A DNA stretch of 46,083 nucleotides from a virus (IMGVR_UViG_3300041809_000296:1-46083), one strand, 5' to 3'; counted from the first letter of the stretch, positions 8,533 through 17,265 are shown. Notes: generated from the letters alone by a model not told the origin. Numbers and translations are program-made.

Positions 8533-9510
8533 TTAGTTCATGCTGCGCGCCAGGAAACTGTAACTATCGAGAATCGAGCTATCTCCGTCGGCCAAAGTCT
8601 GCTCATTTGCTGTTAAAATACAATTCTTTATCGTCTTGGTTACTGTACGGCCGCCGCCCTCAAATACAAGCTTTATATCGAACGGAATGTTTCTATATGT
8701 AGCGTTATGGTTTGGTTGCTTGTTAGGGTTGGCTACAGATGCGGCGACTATTGAAGGCAAAGTAGAATCATTGGCAAACAATTTATCCAACTGGGCCCTT
8801 ATAGCAGACAATTGTTGTTGTGTCGCTCCCTCATTAGGCATACTTGATAAAGATAAATACTGTTGATATAAAGTTATAGCAGCTTGTTGTTTTGAAGGGG
8901 CTGTACTAACTGGAGTTGACTTCTTTGCGTGCTCATTCAATACAACATACAAATAACCTTCCGATATAAAGTTTATACTAAATTGTCCTTGAATAAGAGA
9001 TTTTCCATTACCTACTCCGTCCATTAGATTAGAACAATAACCGAATACAGGTACCCTATTATCCTGTAAGGTATACTGAAAACCCACAAGCTCGTCTATA
9101 AACATCTCTCCTATATACATTAGAGCCTGTGTAGGAGTAAAGTATTTACCATAATTATATGGGGGGAAGGTAAAAGGATAGGGAGTATTTGTTGTAGGGG
9201 TAGGGGTTGTAGGAGTAGCAGCAGCCCGTGGGTTAGTAGGAACTCCGGACGAAGTAGCGCTACTATCAGAAATAGATAAAGGGGGAAAAGTATACTGAAC
9301 TTTATTAGGTAATACTGTAAAAGAATCCGTCCTGGTATTAGTACCAAGAGTCCAAGTTATACTATAAGGACCGCCGAATAGATAAGAAGCCGCTGTCTGC
9401 TGTACACTGCCTGTAGAATCAGTAATACCGCTATCAGTAAAACCACTCGGGCCAGTAACCGTGTAGGAGGCGCCAGGAGTGTTCAATACGATACTAATAG
9501 AAGTAGTCAT
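8533..9510 (-). CDS. Tail tube-like protein 3 with N-terminal Ig-like domain
   Basis: 325 residues. Residues 1-75 look like an immunoglobulin-type beta domain (ASYTVTGPSGFTDSG, FGGPYSITWTLG). A Pro/Thr linker near 90-115 follows, then a tube-type core that begins with YIGEMFIDELVGFQYT and contains VPVFGYCSN and a GQFSINFISEGYL strand. This core has the same order of motifs as the two preceding genes: a helix, a strand ending in P-V/I, then a G-rich loop and a GxxxI strand. It is the third of three such genes and the most diverged, so it may be a minor tube, tube-tip or baseplate-tube protein. A Gln-rich insertion lies near 200-250. Confidence 0.6.
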   Translation of the reverse strand: MTTSISIVLNTPGASYTVTGPSGFTDSGITDSTGSVQQTAASYLFGGPYSITWTLGTNTRTDSFTVLPNKVQYTFPPLSISDSSATSSGVPTNPRAAATPTTPTPTTNTPYPFTFPPYNYGKYFTPTQALMYIGEMFIDELVGFQYTLQDNRVPVFGYCSNLMDGVGNGKSLIQGQFSINFISEGYLYVVLNEHAKKSTPVSTAPSKQQAAITLYQQYLSLSSMPNEGATQQQLSAIRAQLDKLFANDSTLPSIVAASVANPNKQPNHNATYRNIPFDIKLVFEGGGRTVTKTIKNCILTANEQTLADGDSSILDSYSFLARSMN

Positions 9511-9513
9511 TAC

Positions 9514-10473
9514 TTATCCAGCTAGATTATTGTTAGGGGAATTCAAGTTAGTAGAATTAAAAGGAGAATTTAGTGTATTACTTTGCTGTTGCTTCATTAC
9601 ACTACCAAATGTCTTATTATTCTGGAGCATGTTTGAAGGAGTCGTAGTCACTCCAAAAAATGAATTGAAGTTTAGCGGCGCCAGCGGCGTTAGGTCCGCC
9701 GCCACCCAAGTAATCTGTTGTTCTAATAGAATATCCTGTACACTAATTACAGTCCCATCGGTAACAAGTTCAACCCCTAATAGGCGCTGGGAGCTTACAT
9801 AACCAGCTTCATTAGAGAATAGCAAAGTAAAATCTATAGGAGGTAATTGATCTAATTTAGTATAAGTTGTATCTTTGCTCAAATCAGTCATTAAACCAGA
9901 CTGTAGAAATGTATATAATACTTCCGCTGTAGTCTTGGATAGTACCATAGTACCTGCTATTGTGCGCGTGCCGCGGCTAAACCCTTTAGGATTAATATAA
10001 CCGAACGCTCTAACTGGAACCTTAGACCTATGAATAGAAACGCTAAGGGTAGTTATTTCTATTAGTTGCTTGGCTATCCTAGATTGTATATTGGAACCAT
10101 TGAATACGGGCGTTTGTGGAATCTCTACTAAAACTCTACAATCAGATGCCGTAAATGTAGATTCTCCAGGATTGTCGTAAATAGTATTAATGGGATTCAA
10201 AGCAGGAGTTGCTATAGCGTTTGCTGTAGAAGGATCAAAAGTTAATACAGTTCCATTTCCTAAGTCTACATTTACTAAAGAGTTTGATTTGACTGGGCGG
10301 CCCTTGACGTCCATTATCGTAATAGGCTCAAGCGGTATAGGAGTAGAACCTATATCAGGAGTTGTAGTTGAAATAGGCTCCGAAGACACAACTATAGGAC
10401 TGCTCGACGACAAAGTAGCGGCAGGGTTTTGAAAATTCGATTGGTTTATATTCGCTATAGAAGGAATGGACAT
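9514..10473 (-). CDS. Tail tube-like protein 2
   Basis: 319 residues. The core motif is VSIHRSKVPVRAFGYINPKGFSRGTRTIAG, closely parallel to that of the preceding gene (EKAPIYTMGSPDPRAYSRN); the later region also matches, with LPPIDFTLLFSNEAGYVSSQRLLGVELVTDGTVISVQD against LPFDITLAATNEYGAMAGAKILGVEIL. Such pairs are typical of phage tube proteins or the tube-like proteins at the ends of the tail. The N-terminus is low in complexity (Ser/Thr/Pro) and the C-terminus is Asn/Ser-rich, both probably disordered. ATG at 10473 overlaps a hairpin-rich leader. Confidence 0.68.
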   Translation of the reverse strand: MSIPSIANINQSNFQNPAATLSSSSPIVVSSEPISTTTPDIGSTPIPLEPITIMDVKGRPVKSNSLVNVDLGNGTVLTFDPSTANAIATPALNPINTIYDNPGESTFTASDCRVLVEIPQTPVFNGSNIQSRIAKQLIEITTLSVSIHRSKVPVRAFGYINPKGFSRGTRTIAGTMVLSKTTAEVLYTFLQSGLMTDLSKDTTYTKLDQLPPIDFTLLFSNEAGYVSSQRLLGVELVTDGTVISVQDILLEQQITWVAADLTPLAPLNFNSFFGVTTTPSNMLQNNKTFGSVMKQQQSNTLNSPFNSTNLNSPNNNLAG

Positions 10474-10487
10474 AATATAAAAGAAGA

Positions 10488-10534
10488 CAGCTTAAGTATA
10501 TGGCAGCGTGAGCCGCTTGCCAAAACCTAAGCTG
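10488..10534 (-). other. Hairpin upstream of tube-like gene 2
   Basis: CAGCTTA at 10488-10494 pairs with TAAGCTG at 10528-10534, enclosing a second imperfect stem (GGCAGCG/CGCTTGCC, 10502-10521). On the minus strand it is followed by TTCTTTTATATT just before the start of the next gene. It could be a partial terminator that sets the ratio between the first and second tube-like proteins. Confidence 0.5.
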
Positions 10535-10564
10535 CCTAAAGAGAATGTCAGGTTGTAGGATAGA

Positions 10565-11605
10565 TTATTGCTGAGGTTGCCCGCCAGCTATATTGGCAAA
10601 TGGCGACTGCACAGCTTGGAGAGGTTCTACCGCGCGAGCTACGAAAGTAGCCTGAGTTTCAGTAACAGTATCGTCTATAGATACACCAGTGCCTTCATTA
10701 AGGATTTCGACTCCGAGAATCTTGGCTCCTGCCATAGCTCCATATTCATTAGTAGCAGCCAAAGTAATGTCGAACGGCAATATTTGGTCGGAATACCAAG
10801 GAGAGGCCAGTTCAGATAATCCACCTACAGAAGATAAAGTCAAATCATCCAAAGACGAGATATTAGAACCGATAGAAGGACCTATGTCACGAGTAATACC
10901 TGCCTGGAATACGGCCGCCCCTGTTACAGCATCAGGATCCATGTACTGTGGGCGGATCTCGTCTGCTTGGGCTACAAATTTGCCGCGAGCTTGATAGAAC
11001 AAATACAATAAAGCGTGGCGATCAAAGTTGACCCAAATCAAAGAGCCGGCGATGCCGCGCTTGTTGCGGGAATAAGCGCGAGGGTCAGGGGAACCCATAG
11101 TATAAATAGGCGCCTTCTCTCGTGTTATGGAGTAAGAAACGGCCTGCAGCTCTGCAAACTGGAATTGACCGATGCAAGCTCTATAATCTGCGCCCGCGAA
11201 CGAGTTATAAGAACGAGCAATCTCTGATTCTAATTGTCCGCCCACAAGAGGGTTAGTAGCCATTGAAAAATCTCCTTGAATTATTGTGTTGCTGACACCA
11301 GTACCTGATTTTAATAAAGTAGTTCCTACAACATAACCATCTACGGTTAGAGCAATAGTTGCATAACCGTTAGTTTGACTTGTTGCTAATCCATCAGGGG
11401 TTATAGATACTACGTCGGGGTCTGAAGAACTCCAAACTCCTCCACCAATTCCTATCTGGGATCCGTCCTCATAGGTATCTACTACTGATAATTGTGAGGT
11501 TTGGCCTATAAGGAGGGGCCCAGCATTAACAAATTCTCTCGTGTATACAGGTTCGTTGTAAGGCTCTTGGCCATATTGCCCGTATCCATATCCGGAGGAG
11601 GACAT
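10565..11605 (-). CDS. Tail tube protein with N-terminal Big_2-type Ig domain
   Basis: A longer frame starts with TTG at 11635 inside the sheath gene, but ATG at 11605 has an excellent ribosome site (GAAGGAGGATCCATT) and is chosen; the product is 346 residues. Residues about 25-105 form a bacterial Ig-like domain of the Big_2 type (VWSSSDPDVVSITPDGLATS, GYATIALTV). The rest is a tube-like fold with ITREKAPIYTMGSPDPRAYS and RNKRGIAGSLIWVNFDRHAL. It lies immediately after the sheath gene, as expected for the major tube protein of a contractile tail. The Ig domain would be displayed or used in tail contacts. Confidence 0.75.
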   Translation of the reverse strand: MSSSGYGYGQYGQEPYNEPVYTREFVNAGPLLIGQTSQLSVVDTYEDGSQIGIGGGVWSSSDPDVVSITPDGLATSQTNGYATIALTVDGYVVGTTLLKSGTGVSNTIIQGDFSMATNPLVGGQLESEIARSYNSFAGADYRACIGQFQFAELQAVSYSITREKAPIYTMGSPDPRAYSRNKRGIAGSLIWVNFDRHALLYLFYQARGKFVAQADEIRPQYMDPDAVTGAAVFQAGITRDIGPSIGSNISSLDDLTLSSVGGLSELASPWYSDQILPFDITLAATNEYGAMAGAKILGVEILNEGTGVSIDDTVTETQATFVARAVEPLQAVQSPFANIAGGQPQQ

Positions 11606-11624
11606 AATGGATCCTCCTTCTTCA

Positions 11625-13841
11625 TTACTGTCCAATACCTACGTTAGCAGTAAGCTGGATAAGTTCGTCGGCAGGATTGCAAGTTAGGGTCAAAGTTGCG
11701 TGTCCTATCTTTTGCTGAGCTGCTGTAGATGAGATAACTACGTTAGAATGGTTGCAATAGCCACGAGTTGTAAGATTGACTAAGTCTTGATCCAACTGAG
11801 TCTTCATAGCGGTTAAAGTCAAGCCATCAAGAGTAGACTGACCAATATAACCATTAGCTCTGTTAAGCAGAGTCTGTATTACCACTCCCATGCAACGGAC
11901 GCGCACCATGTTAGTATAGTCGCTATTATCGGAGGCCGCAGTTAAGTCATGTAACAAGGCAGGCTGAGCATTGTTTCCTTTGAACCTAAGGATACTGATT
12001 TTAGCCTCAGTCAAAGCATCCATTTGTGGAGGCGTTGCTTGCCAAGTCTGAGTTGCTTTAACTTGCTTGTTTGTTAGTCCGCTAGTAGCATCTAATGAGG
12101 ACAAGAAACCAGCTACAAGGCCGGCAATATTATTAACATAACTGACAGCCCAGCCATTAGATAGAGCTGCCCAATCAGCCGCAACGTGGAGATGGGCGCC
12201 AGCGTCGATAGGATTGCCATTAGGGTCTATCTCTATCTCACCGTCATATGAACCATCCGCAGTCACATATAAACCTGCTACACGGAAACCATTAGAGTAG
12301 TCAGCGCATAGAGAGTTCATCTTCTCTGCAGTAGTACCTACTAAGTAAGGATTGCCAAGCAAACCAGAACCATAAGTTACAGGATCCCCTGCAGTATTAT
12401 AAGTTGGAAGATAGCCAATCCACTTGCGGGTGTTCACTAAGTTAGTAGAGACCGGACCAGTAGTTCCAATAACTGCCACTACCAGAGGACCTATTTGGCT
12501 TAAATCGGCCGCAAAGTTTCCAAGAGTGCATCCATAGTTTACTTCCATAAATCCGGCGCCTTGACGGGCGGCAGCAGAAGCAAAACCTGGGGTTGCACCA
12601 GACTGAATATCAATCAAATCGTTCTGAACTATAAATGTATTAGTTCCAGCAACAGAAGAATCTTCTGTTCCAGTAATAGTGATTACAGCTCCAGTAACAC
12701 CAACTGTAATACCCGTTACTGAATTACCCTCTATAATTCCTGTAATCGCTGCGACTGCGTGAGCAAGAGTAGAATTGGAAAGAGTTACTGCTACCTGAGG
12801 GCCTGATCCCATCTGAAACACTAACGACCCTGATAGATTGTCGCCGGAGTTGGCAGCAGTAAGAACTACTGTGGAAGGAGTAGACAAAGTAGAAGCAGTA
12901 ATAACTGCGGGCAGGGCTCCTTCAAGAGTAGTAGTCAAACCACCATAAGCAGAAACTACGGTTCCATTGGAGTCCACAGACTCAGAAGCCCACTGATAAA
13001 CATTATCGTTGTACGCGTCAGTGGTTACACTCAACCAATCCAACGCGTCAGGATTAGTAACAGGGTTGTTAGCCGCAGTAGTAGAATCAGTAGAGTTATA
13101 GAAGGCTACGTTTGGCTGGTCGAATACGGCGTCAGGAGCATAGATAATCTTAACTACAATGCCCTCTAACAAATCCATAGCTTTACGAAGAGCTATGTAA
13201 AGCTGTCTTCCTGTAAGCTGGGTTCCATCGACTGGCTGTTGGGTTATAGTTGGAAGAGGTTGGTCTGAGGTTCCAGTTAAAGTAGAAAGCTTAGATACTA
13301 AGACGGCGCCAGCCAAAGATGGATCTTCGCCAGTGCCTATGGTCAAACCTACATTGCCAGCAACAGCTCCAGTTATAAAGATATTGGAAGTATCTACTGC
13401 AGCTCCGGCTTGATTAGAATAAACTATCTCGCCGTTTTCATAAACAGCAAGAACACCTTCAGCATACCAGATAGCATACTGACTAGCTGAGTCTGATTCT
13501 ACATCTCCGAAAGTAATACTAAACCCAAGGGTAGCATGGCCGCTAGTATTGTCAAGTCCAATACCACTTACAACCATAGGGGTTGTTCCCATACGGAAGG
13601 CAATGATATTGTCAGAATATGTCGCACACTCTTCAATAGCTCTCTCTAAACTTCCAGAGAAGCCAAACTGGCCAGCGGCTACGGAACGGTCGGTTACTTG
13701 ATATGGCGTGTTAACAACGCCCTGTCCAGCTGTGCCAATAACCAGAATGGCATCATCTTGAGGCGCGAACGCAGAAGTCAGTCCGCCATCCACGATATTA
13801 ACGATTGTTCCTGGCAGATAGTTATAAGGCAGAAAAGGCAT
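11625..13841 (-). CDS. Tail sheath protein with an inserted beta domain
   Basis: 738 residues. The N-terminus (MPFLPYNYLPGTIVNIVDGG, then DDAILVIGTAGQGVVNTPYQV and a segment on filling the ring with LERAIEECATYSDNIIAFRMG) is characteristic of contractile-phage sheath proteins. The C-terminal third also fits: TADGSYDGEIEIDPNGNPI, HLHVAADWAAL, AGLVAGFLSSLDATSGLTNK and KISILRFKG. The sheath surrounds the tube and contracts to drive injection. Residues about 315-415 hold an extra beta domain (begins ASTLSTPST, ends TGTEDSSVAGTNTF and NDLIDI) that is clearly related to one in the head protein at 22150-23751. It probably decorates the outer surface. The following tube gene starts near its end. Confidence 0.92.
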   Translation of the reverse strand: MPFLPYNYLPGTIVNIVDGGLTSAFAPQDDAILVIGTAGQGVVNTPYQVTDRSVAAGQFGFSGSLERAIEECATYSDNIIAFRMGTTPMVVSGIGLDNTSGHATLGFSITFGDVESDSASQYAIWYAEGVLAVYENGEIVYSNQAGAAVDTSNIFITGAVAGNVGLTIGTGEDPSLAGAVLVSKLSTLTGTSDQPLPTITQQPVDGTQLTGRQLYIALRKAMDLLEGIVVKIIYAPDAVFDQPNVAFYNSTDSTTAANNPVTNPDALDWLSVTTDAYNDNVYQWASESVDSNGTVVSAYGGLTTTLEGALPAVITASTLSTPSTVVLTAANSGDNLSGSLVFQMGSGPQVAVTLSNSTLAHAVAAITGIIEGNSVTGITVGVTGAVITITGTEDSSVAGTNTFIVQNDLIDIQSGATPGFASAAARQGAGFMEVNYGCTLGNFAADLSQIGPLVVAVIGTTGPVSTNLVNTRKWIGYLPTYNTAGDPVTYGSGLLGNPYLVGTTAEKMNSLCADYSNGFRVAGLYVTADGSYDGEIEIDPNGNPIDAGAHLHVAADWAALSNGWAVSYVNNIAGLVAGFLSSLDATSGLTNKQVKATQTWQATPPQMDALTEAKISILRFKGNNAQPALLHDLTAASDNSDYTNMVRVRCMGVVIQTLLNRANGYIGQSTLDGLTLTAMKTQLDQDLVNLTTRGYCNHSNVVISSTAAQQKIGHATLTLTCNPADELIQLTANVGIGQ

Positions 13842-13868
13842 CAGCGGATCTCCCTAATTGTGTTAATG

Positions 13869-14594
13869 TTACTGATTAGAATCTGTTGGCGGAAGCTCAA
13901 AAGTGAGTTTATCCGCATTGTCTATTTGCGCATAAGCAGTAAGTGAATCCAACTGCTTTGTGGAAAACGTATCCAAATACTGTACTCGAAACTGGTAAGT
14001 CAATGTTCCAAAATGTACTTCTTGCTGTTCCCTAGTTTCGAATTGATCTTCGCCGCGTCCTACAAACTGAAACATCGATATGCCTCGTCCGTCAAAAAAC
14101 TGAAGGACGTTAGCATAACGCATTAGCATTTTGTGGAACCATACTAATAACTTACTACGAGTATCACTAGATTTAGACCAAACGGTAAACTCAATAGTAG
14201 CTAATTCTTCCCACATTTGGGTAATTAATTGATACCCACTTAACCTAGGATCTCTTCCGTCTTGAAACCATGTAGGCTTGCGTGGTATACGCCCGCCGGC
14301 ATTATCCATAGGAGCCATTGTGGAACTTAATACTTTCCACGTAATTCCATCGAAAGGCTGGCCTTCTTTAGCAAAACGCTCCTTAGGAAAAGAATGCACA
14401 TAAAAAGGAACGGCGCCGTCTGGAACTTCCCCGCCTTGAGCTTGCAACTGCATCTCCAAGGCTTCACCGACAATAACGAAGAATCCATCTACATCTACTG
14501 CTTTAAGAGAAGAACGCAGCCTTGGAATTAATAACTCTGGAGGAGTCGGTGAAATCTTCGTAGTTTGTCCGACTATTCCTGGAAACTTCGCCAT
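13869..14594 (-). CDS. Neck/tail-terminator candidate
   Basis: 241 residues, no signature motif. The middle region contains YQLITQMWEELATIEFTVWS and KLLVWFHKMLMRYANVLQFF, with later strands GTLTYQFRVQYLDTF. That mixed helix and beta pattern, and the place directly upstream of the sheath gene, match tail-terminator or neck proteins in contractile phages, which cap the tube and sheath. The protein is soluble-looking without signal or membrane segments. The gene begins 22 bp downstream of a promoter-like motif (14617-14648), so it probably opens the tail transcription unit. Function is inferred from position only. Confidence 0.5.
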   Translation of the reverse strand: MAKFPGIVGQTTKISPTPPELLIPRLRSSLKAVDVDGFFVIVGEALEMQLQAQGGEVPDGAVPFYVHSFPKERFAKEGQPFDGITWKVLSSTMAPMDNAGGRIPRKPTWFQDGRDPRLSGYQLITQMWEELATIEFTVWSKSSDTRSKLLVWFHKMLMRYANVLQFFDGRGISMFQFVGRGEDQFETREQQEVHFGTLTYQFRVQYLDTFSTKQLDSLTAYAQIDNADKLTFELPPTDSNQ

Positions 14595-14616
14595 TTATAA
14601 CATTACCCATCAACAA

Positions 14617-14648
14617 CTGTCTAGTATAGTCTCATGTTTAGAGTTGCC
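14617..14648 (-). promoter_or_regulatory. Promoter-like site A (tail unit)
   Basis: On the minus strand GGCA, 16 bp, then TATACTAGACAG. The same combination with identical spacing occurs at 26564-26595, and the 12-mer recurs at 38957-38968. It lies in a 68-bp gap upstream of the neck/sheath genes. The TATACT part resembles a -10 box; the AGACAG extension is phage-specific. Confidence 0.65.
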
Positions 14649-14662
14649 AGATTTATAAACAC

Positions 14663-15259
14663 TTATGCTATTATTTCCTTTTCACAGCTTAGCTCAATAA
14701 ACTCTACCCTGCCGTGATCTCCAAACATAGGCGTCACAGAAAGTATCTTCCACTTAGCTGTTCTTATTGGTTGCTTGGTAGTTGCATCGTAAACAGCGTT
14801 GCCAAATCTATCTACCTTTACTTCAAAAAGCTTATCAGGAGATGAATTGTTAGGCAGTGTATATCTTTCATAATTAGGGAAAACATTCCATTCACAGTAG
14901 ATAGTAGCTTTTACTGGGTCGGTGTATCCAAACCCTGCCTCTGGGTATTGTCCTGTACCAAATATACCTGCTTTATATACGGGCGCTATGCCTGCGAATA
15001 AAACCATAGTTGCCATTCGCTCTCGGAATTGATAGCCTTCTCCTTGACAATAAATACAATTAGATATCCTTGAGTTGCCATCGTTTTTAGACCAACAGCC
15101 TGGGCATACTGTATCTGTAAGCTCACGTAATATAACCGGTCGGCCCTGTCCTATAAAATCGACAGATCCAAATATTACCGTGTGCATAGCTTCGCGTAAG
15201 TCCGATGTGCTTACATATGGACTTATTCTATCTTGCGGGTCTGCCCAAATATCTGACAT
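14663..15259 (-). CDS. Neck/connector protein candidate with zinc ribbon
   Basis: 198 residues. A four-cysteine cluster near the N-terminus (C52, C55, C68, C71 in CPGCW and CIYCQGEGYQF) forms a probable zinc ribbon. The rest is beta-rich with ATIYCEWNVFPNYERYTLP and a C-terminal strand ILSVTPMFGDHGRVEFIEL. The same arrangement occurs in head-tail joining proteins of large myoviruses, and the gene lies between the head/lysis genes and the tail genes. Its end is 34 bp from the promoter-like site A. Function is inferred from position and the zinc ribbon. Confidence 0.5.
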   Translation of the reverse strand: MSDIWADPQDRISPYVSTSDLREAMHTVIFGSVDFIGQGRPVILRELTDTVCPGCWSKNDGNSRISNCIYCQGEGYQFRERMATMVLFAGIAPVYKAGIFGTGQYPEAGFGYTDPVKATIYCEWNVFPNYERYTLPNNSSPDKLFEVKVDRFGNAVYDATTKQPIRTAKWKILSVTPMFGDHGRVEFIELSCEKEIIA

Positions 15260-15267
15260 TATATACC

Positions 15268-16020
15268 TTAGAATGTAGGAGTAGGTAACGGGAATGTAGC
15301 AAAATATGGATACTGAGTACTTAATGGAGACGTAGATTGATAAATACCAAAACGGAATCCTGACATTGGACCCATGAATAAAGGACTCGCATAAAACTTT
15401 ACTGGTTTGCCGCGGCCGCCAGTCAATCCGCCAGTGTCAACTGTTTGAGTGTTGGTTCCCATACCAGTTACTACCCAAGTACGAGCTGGAGTTCTTTCTT
15501 CCCAATCAAGTAAGCCTTTGGCGGCGAAACGTGGCCTTACGTGTCCTCCTGGAGCAATCTTACCTCCCGAGCGGACAGCTATTTCATATTCTTTGATTTC
15601 CTTATCTAAGTCTTTTAGTTTCTGTGATAAGCCTTCTGTTTCAAAGCCTTTATTTCTAACAAAAGTAAAGTTGGCAAGAGTGTGGGTTTGTGGGCCGCCG
15701 AGTAAAACAGATAAAGAAGTCAACATATCTTTGGTGGTTTTAGAACTAACCCAAAGATTTCTTGCGGCGCTAAACACTTTAGCGTGATCTCCTCCAGAAG
15801 GAGGATGAAAGTTTAACAAATCTACCTGTTGGCTAACTCTATATATATGCTCAGCCACAGTAATATCTTGAGCTCTTCTTAATAGAGGACCGCCTTCCAG
15901 TCTAACTTGGTCTACAGAAGCATAGAAAGGATGAGCAGCACTTATAACATCAAAAGTAACAGGCTCTTCTAAAACCTCCCCATCAGTGAGAGCAAGGCCT
16001 CTTGGTATAGTAATATGCAA
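15268..16020 (-). CDS. Unknown virion (neck?) protein, unusual start
   Basis: 250 residues of unknown family. Visible features are a short coiled-coil (SQKLKDLDKEIKEYEIAVRS, near 130-150) and aromatic, Gly/Pro-rich C-terminal strands ending in PYFATFPLPTPTF. The position between DUF6527 and the neck genes suggests a structural or connector protein. The start is uncertain. TTG at 16020 is the only ordinary candidate in frame, but the only good ribosome site (AAAGGAGG) lies about 20 bp further upstream and instead fits a seven-codon ORF (ATG at 16052, MKGGLKS, TAA). An ATC codon at 16035 has ideal spacing. A leader peptide or non-standard start is possible. Confidence 0.5.
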   Translation of the reverse strand: MHITIPRGLALTDGEVLEEPVTFDVISAAHPFYASVDQVRLEGGPLLRRAQDITVAEHIYRVSQQVDLLNFHPPSGGDHAKVFSAARNLWVSSKTTKDMLTSLSVLLGGPQTHTLANFTFVRNKGFETEGLSQKLKDLDKEIKEYEIAVRSGGKIAPGGHVRPRFAAKGLLDWEERTPARTWVVTGMGTNTQTVDTGGLTGGRGKPVKFYASPLFMGPMSGFRFGIYQSTSPLSTQYPYFATFPLPTPTF

Positions 16021-16060
16021 TATTAAATTTAAGATTTCAGGCCTCCTTTCATAAGTCCTC

Positions 16061-16450
16061 TTATTGCAATTTAAGTGCTACTGTTGCTGATCCCCAGTTG
16101 GATACATCAGCAGCGATGCGCGGCGCTGCGTCCCATTCGGGAATGTCCACAGTTTGCCCTGCCATTGCATGTGTGCAGTCACCGAGGAATTGTATTCGTC
16201 CTTCCGCGACGAAGCTATGGCAGCGCGGCGAAGTGCCCAATGATTCCTTGTTGACGAGCAGGGATGGTGTGAATGTTGGGGAACTGAAAGAACCGTTCCA
16301 TCCCCACTCGTTCATAGAACCATTGGAACCGGGAATCTTCCGGCCATTGACGCCGACATGGTGAGCATAGCCGCAAGCTGGACAGTGGAAGCAGAGCAGA
16401 TTCGGGGCCATCTCGTGAATGCGATCTCCAGCGGCCATCACTCCCACCAT
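16061..16450 (-). CDS. DUF6527 family protein
   Basis: 129 residues with the pattern I associate with the DUF6527 family common in phages and prophages: FHCPACGYAHHV, NGSFSSPTFTPSLL, RCHSFVAEGRIQFLGDCTHA and AGQTVDIPEWD. The conserved Cys and His residues (C23, C26, C77, C92) suggest metal binding. The biochemical function is unknown. ATG at 16450 directly abuts a ribosome site; ATG at 16438 (MAAGDRI) has GTGGGAG upstream and is an equally good start. The gene is clearly more GC-rich than its neighbours, and the shift continues into the end of the preceding gene, which suggests recent acquisition. Confidence 0.75.
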   Translation of the reverse strand: MVGVMAAGDRIHEMAPNLLCFHCPACGYAHHVGVNGRKIPGSNGSMNEWGWNGSFSSPTFTPSLLVNKESLGTSPRCHSFVAEGRIQFLGDCTHAMAGQTVDIPEWDAAPRIAADVSNWGSATVALKLQ

Positions 16451-16456
16451 CCTCCC

Positions 16457-16690
16457 CTAAGCCCCCGCTCGCAGGAGCGCCCAGCATAGGCCCGCGCCCA
16501 CGAGCAGGAACGCGGCGTCTGAATTCAATTGAGTCTGTCCTTTGGAGAAGCTCGTAGCTTGTTTTCCTACTTGCCAATCCGAATATAAAAATAAGTATAA
16601 AGTGTATTCTTCTGGATTACTTACTTGGGTAACTTTCAAAAAGTTTGTGGTAGGATAGTTCTGTGTTAAAGTTGTTGGTCCTAAAGACAT
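16457..16690 (-). CDS. Small protein with membrane-like tail; possible recombination chimera
   Basis: 77 residues, unknown. The first 60 residues (MSLGPTTLTQNYPTTNFLKV and following polar stretch) are written in AT-rich, phage-like codons. The last 17 (FLLVGAGLCWALLRAGA) form a hydrophobic segment in GC-rich codons, continuous with the DUF6527 gene. The original C-terminus may have been replaced when foreign DNA recombined in at roughly 16520. It could still function as a small membrane protein of the lysis region. The stop is TAG. Confidence 0.5.
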   Translation of the reverse strand: MSLGPTTLTQNYPTTNFLKVTQVSNPEEYTLYLFLYSDWQVGKQATSFSKGQTQLNSDAAFLLVGAGLCWALLRAGA

Positions 16691-16701
16691 AACACTACCT
16701 A

Positions 16702-17172
16702 CTATTTTCCAGTAAAAAACTTAAGTAAAAACTTTCCTGCCTCTATTATAACTACTATTACTCCGCTCGATAAAATAACGCTAAGCCAGCCCCTCTTATT
16801 ACTTATAGCTTTCTGTTTATTTTCTTCGTCAAGTTCACGCTGTTCTGCGGCGCCCTCTTCTTTATATTTAATAATGTTAAGATCAGAAATCTTCCTCTCT
16901 AAACCGTCGAATCGAGCTCCTGTTTGGTCGAATCGCTCGTCTGTCTTATCTTGCTGAACTTCCAGATAACCTGGAGGGCCGCCGCTCCCGTTAGACCATA
17001 GTCTGGATTGCCAGTTGGTAATCTTCTCCAACGCCTTATGGATGTCGACTTGGCCTTGCCTTAATTCGTCCACGGCTTCTATCATTGGGCATCCTATTCT
17101 GTGCGCCGAAACAGCCTCATCAGTAATACCTTTAATTACTAAAATTTCATCTGCCGTAAAGTTTACTGGCAT
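16702..17172 (-). CDS. XhlA-like coiled-coil protein with C-terminal membrane anchor
   Basis: 156 residues. The centre carries heptad-like helices (DKTDERFDQTGARFDGLERK) and the C-terminus a single hydrophobic segment (WLSVILSSGVIVVIIEAGKF) ending in Lys. This coiled coil plus C-terminal anchor matches hemolysin XhlA-type lysis accessory proteins, which work with holin and endolysin at the inner membrane. Its place two genes after a holin candidate supports this. Sequence similarity is too weak to be definite; a virion-assembly anchor is another option. Confidence 0.5.
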   Translation of the reverse strand: MPVNFTADEILVIKGITDEAVSAHRIGCPMIEAVDELRQGQVDIHKALEKITNWQSRLWSNGSGGPPGYLEVQQDKTDERFDQTGARFDGLERKISDLNIIKYKEEGAAEQRELDEENKQKAISNKRGWLSVILSSGVIVVIIEAGKFLLKFFTGK

Positions 17173-17203
17173 ATAATTATCTCCATTATCTCTTTAAGTG
17201 GCC

Positions 17204-17237
17204 CAGCGGCCCGGTTATTATGGTAATCGAGCCGCTG
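17204..17237 (-). other. Intergenic hairpin in the lysis cassette
   Basis: CAGCGGC at 17204-17210 pairs with GCCGCTG at 17231-17237 around a 20-nt loop. No U-run follows on the minus strand. It lies between the 165-residue gene and the XhlA-like gene and may protect or separate transcripts. Confidence 0.4.
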
Positions 17238-17265
17238 CCCGATTAAAAGAAACTACAGAGAAAAA

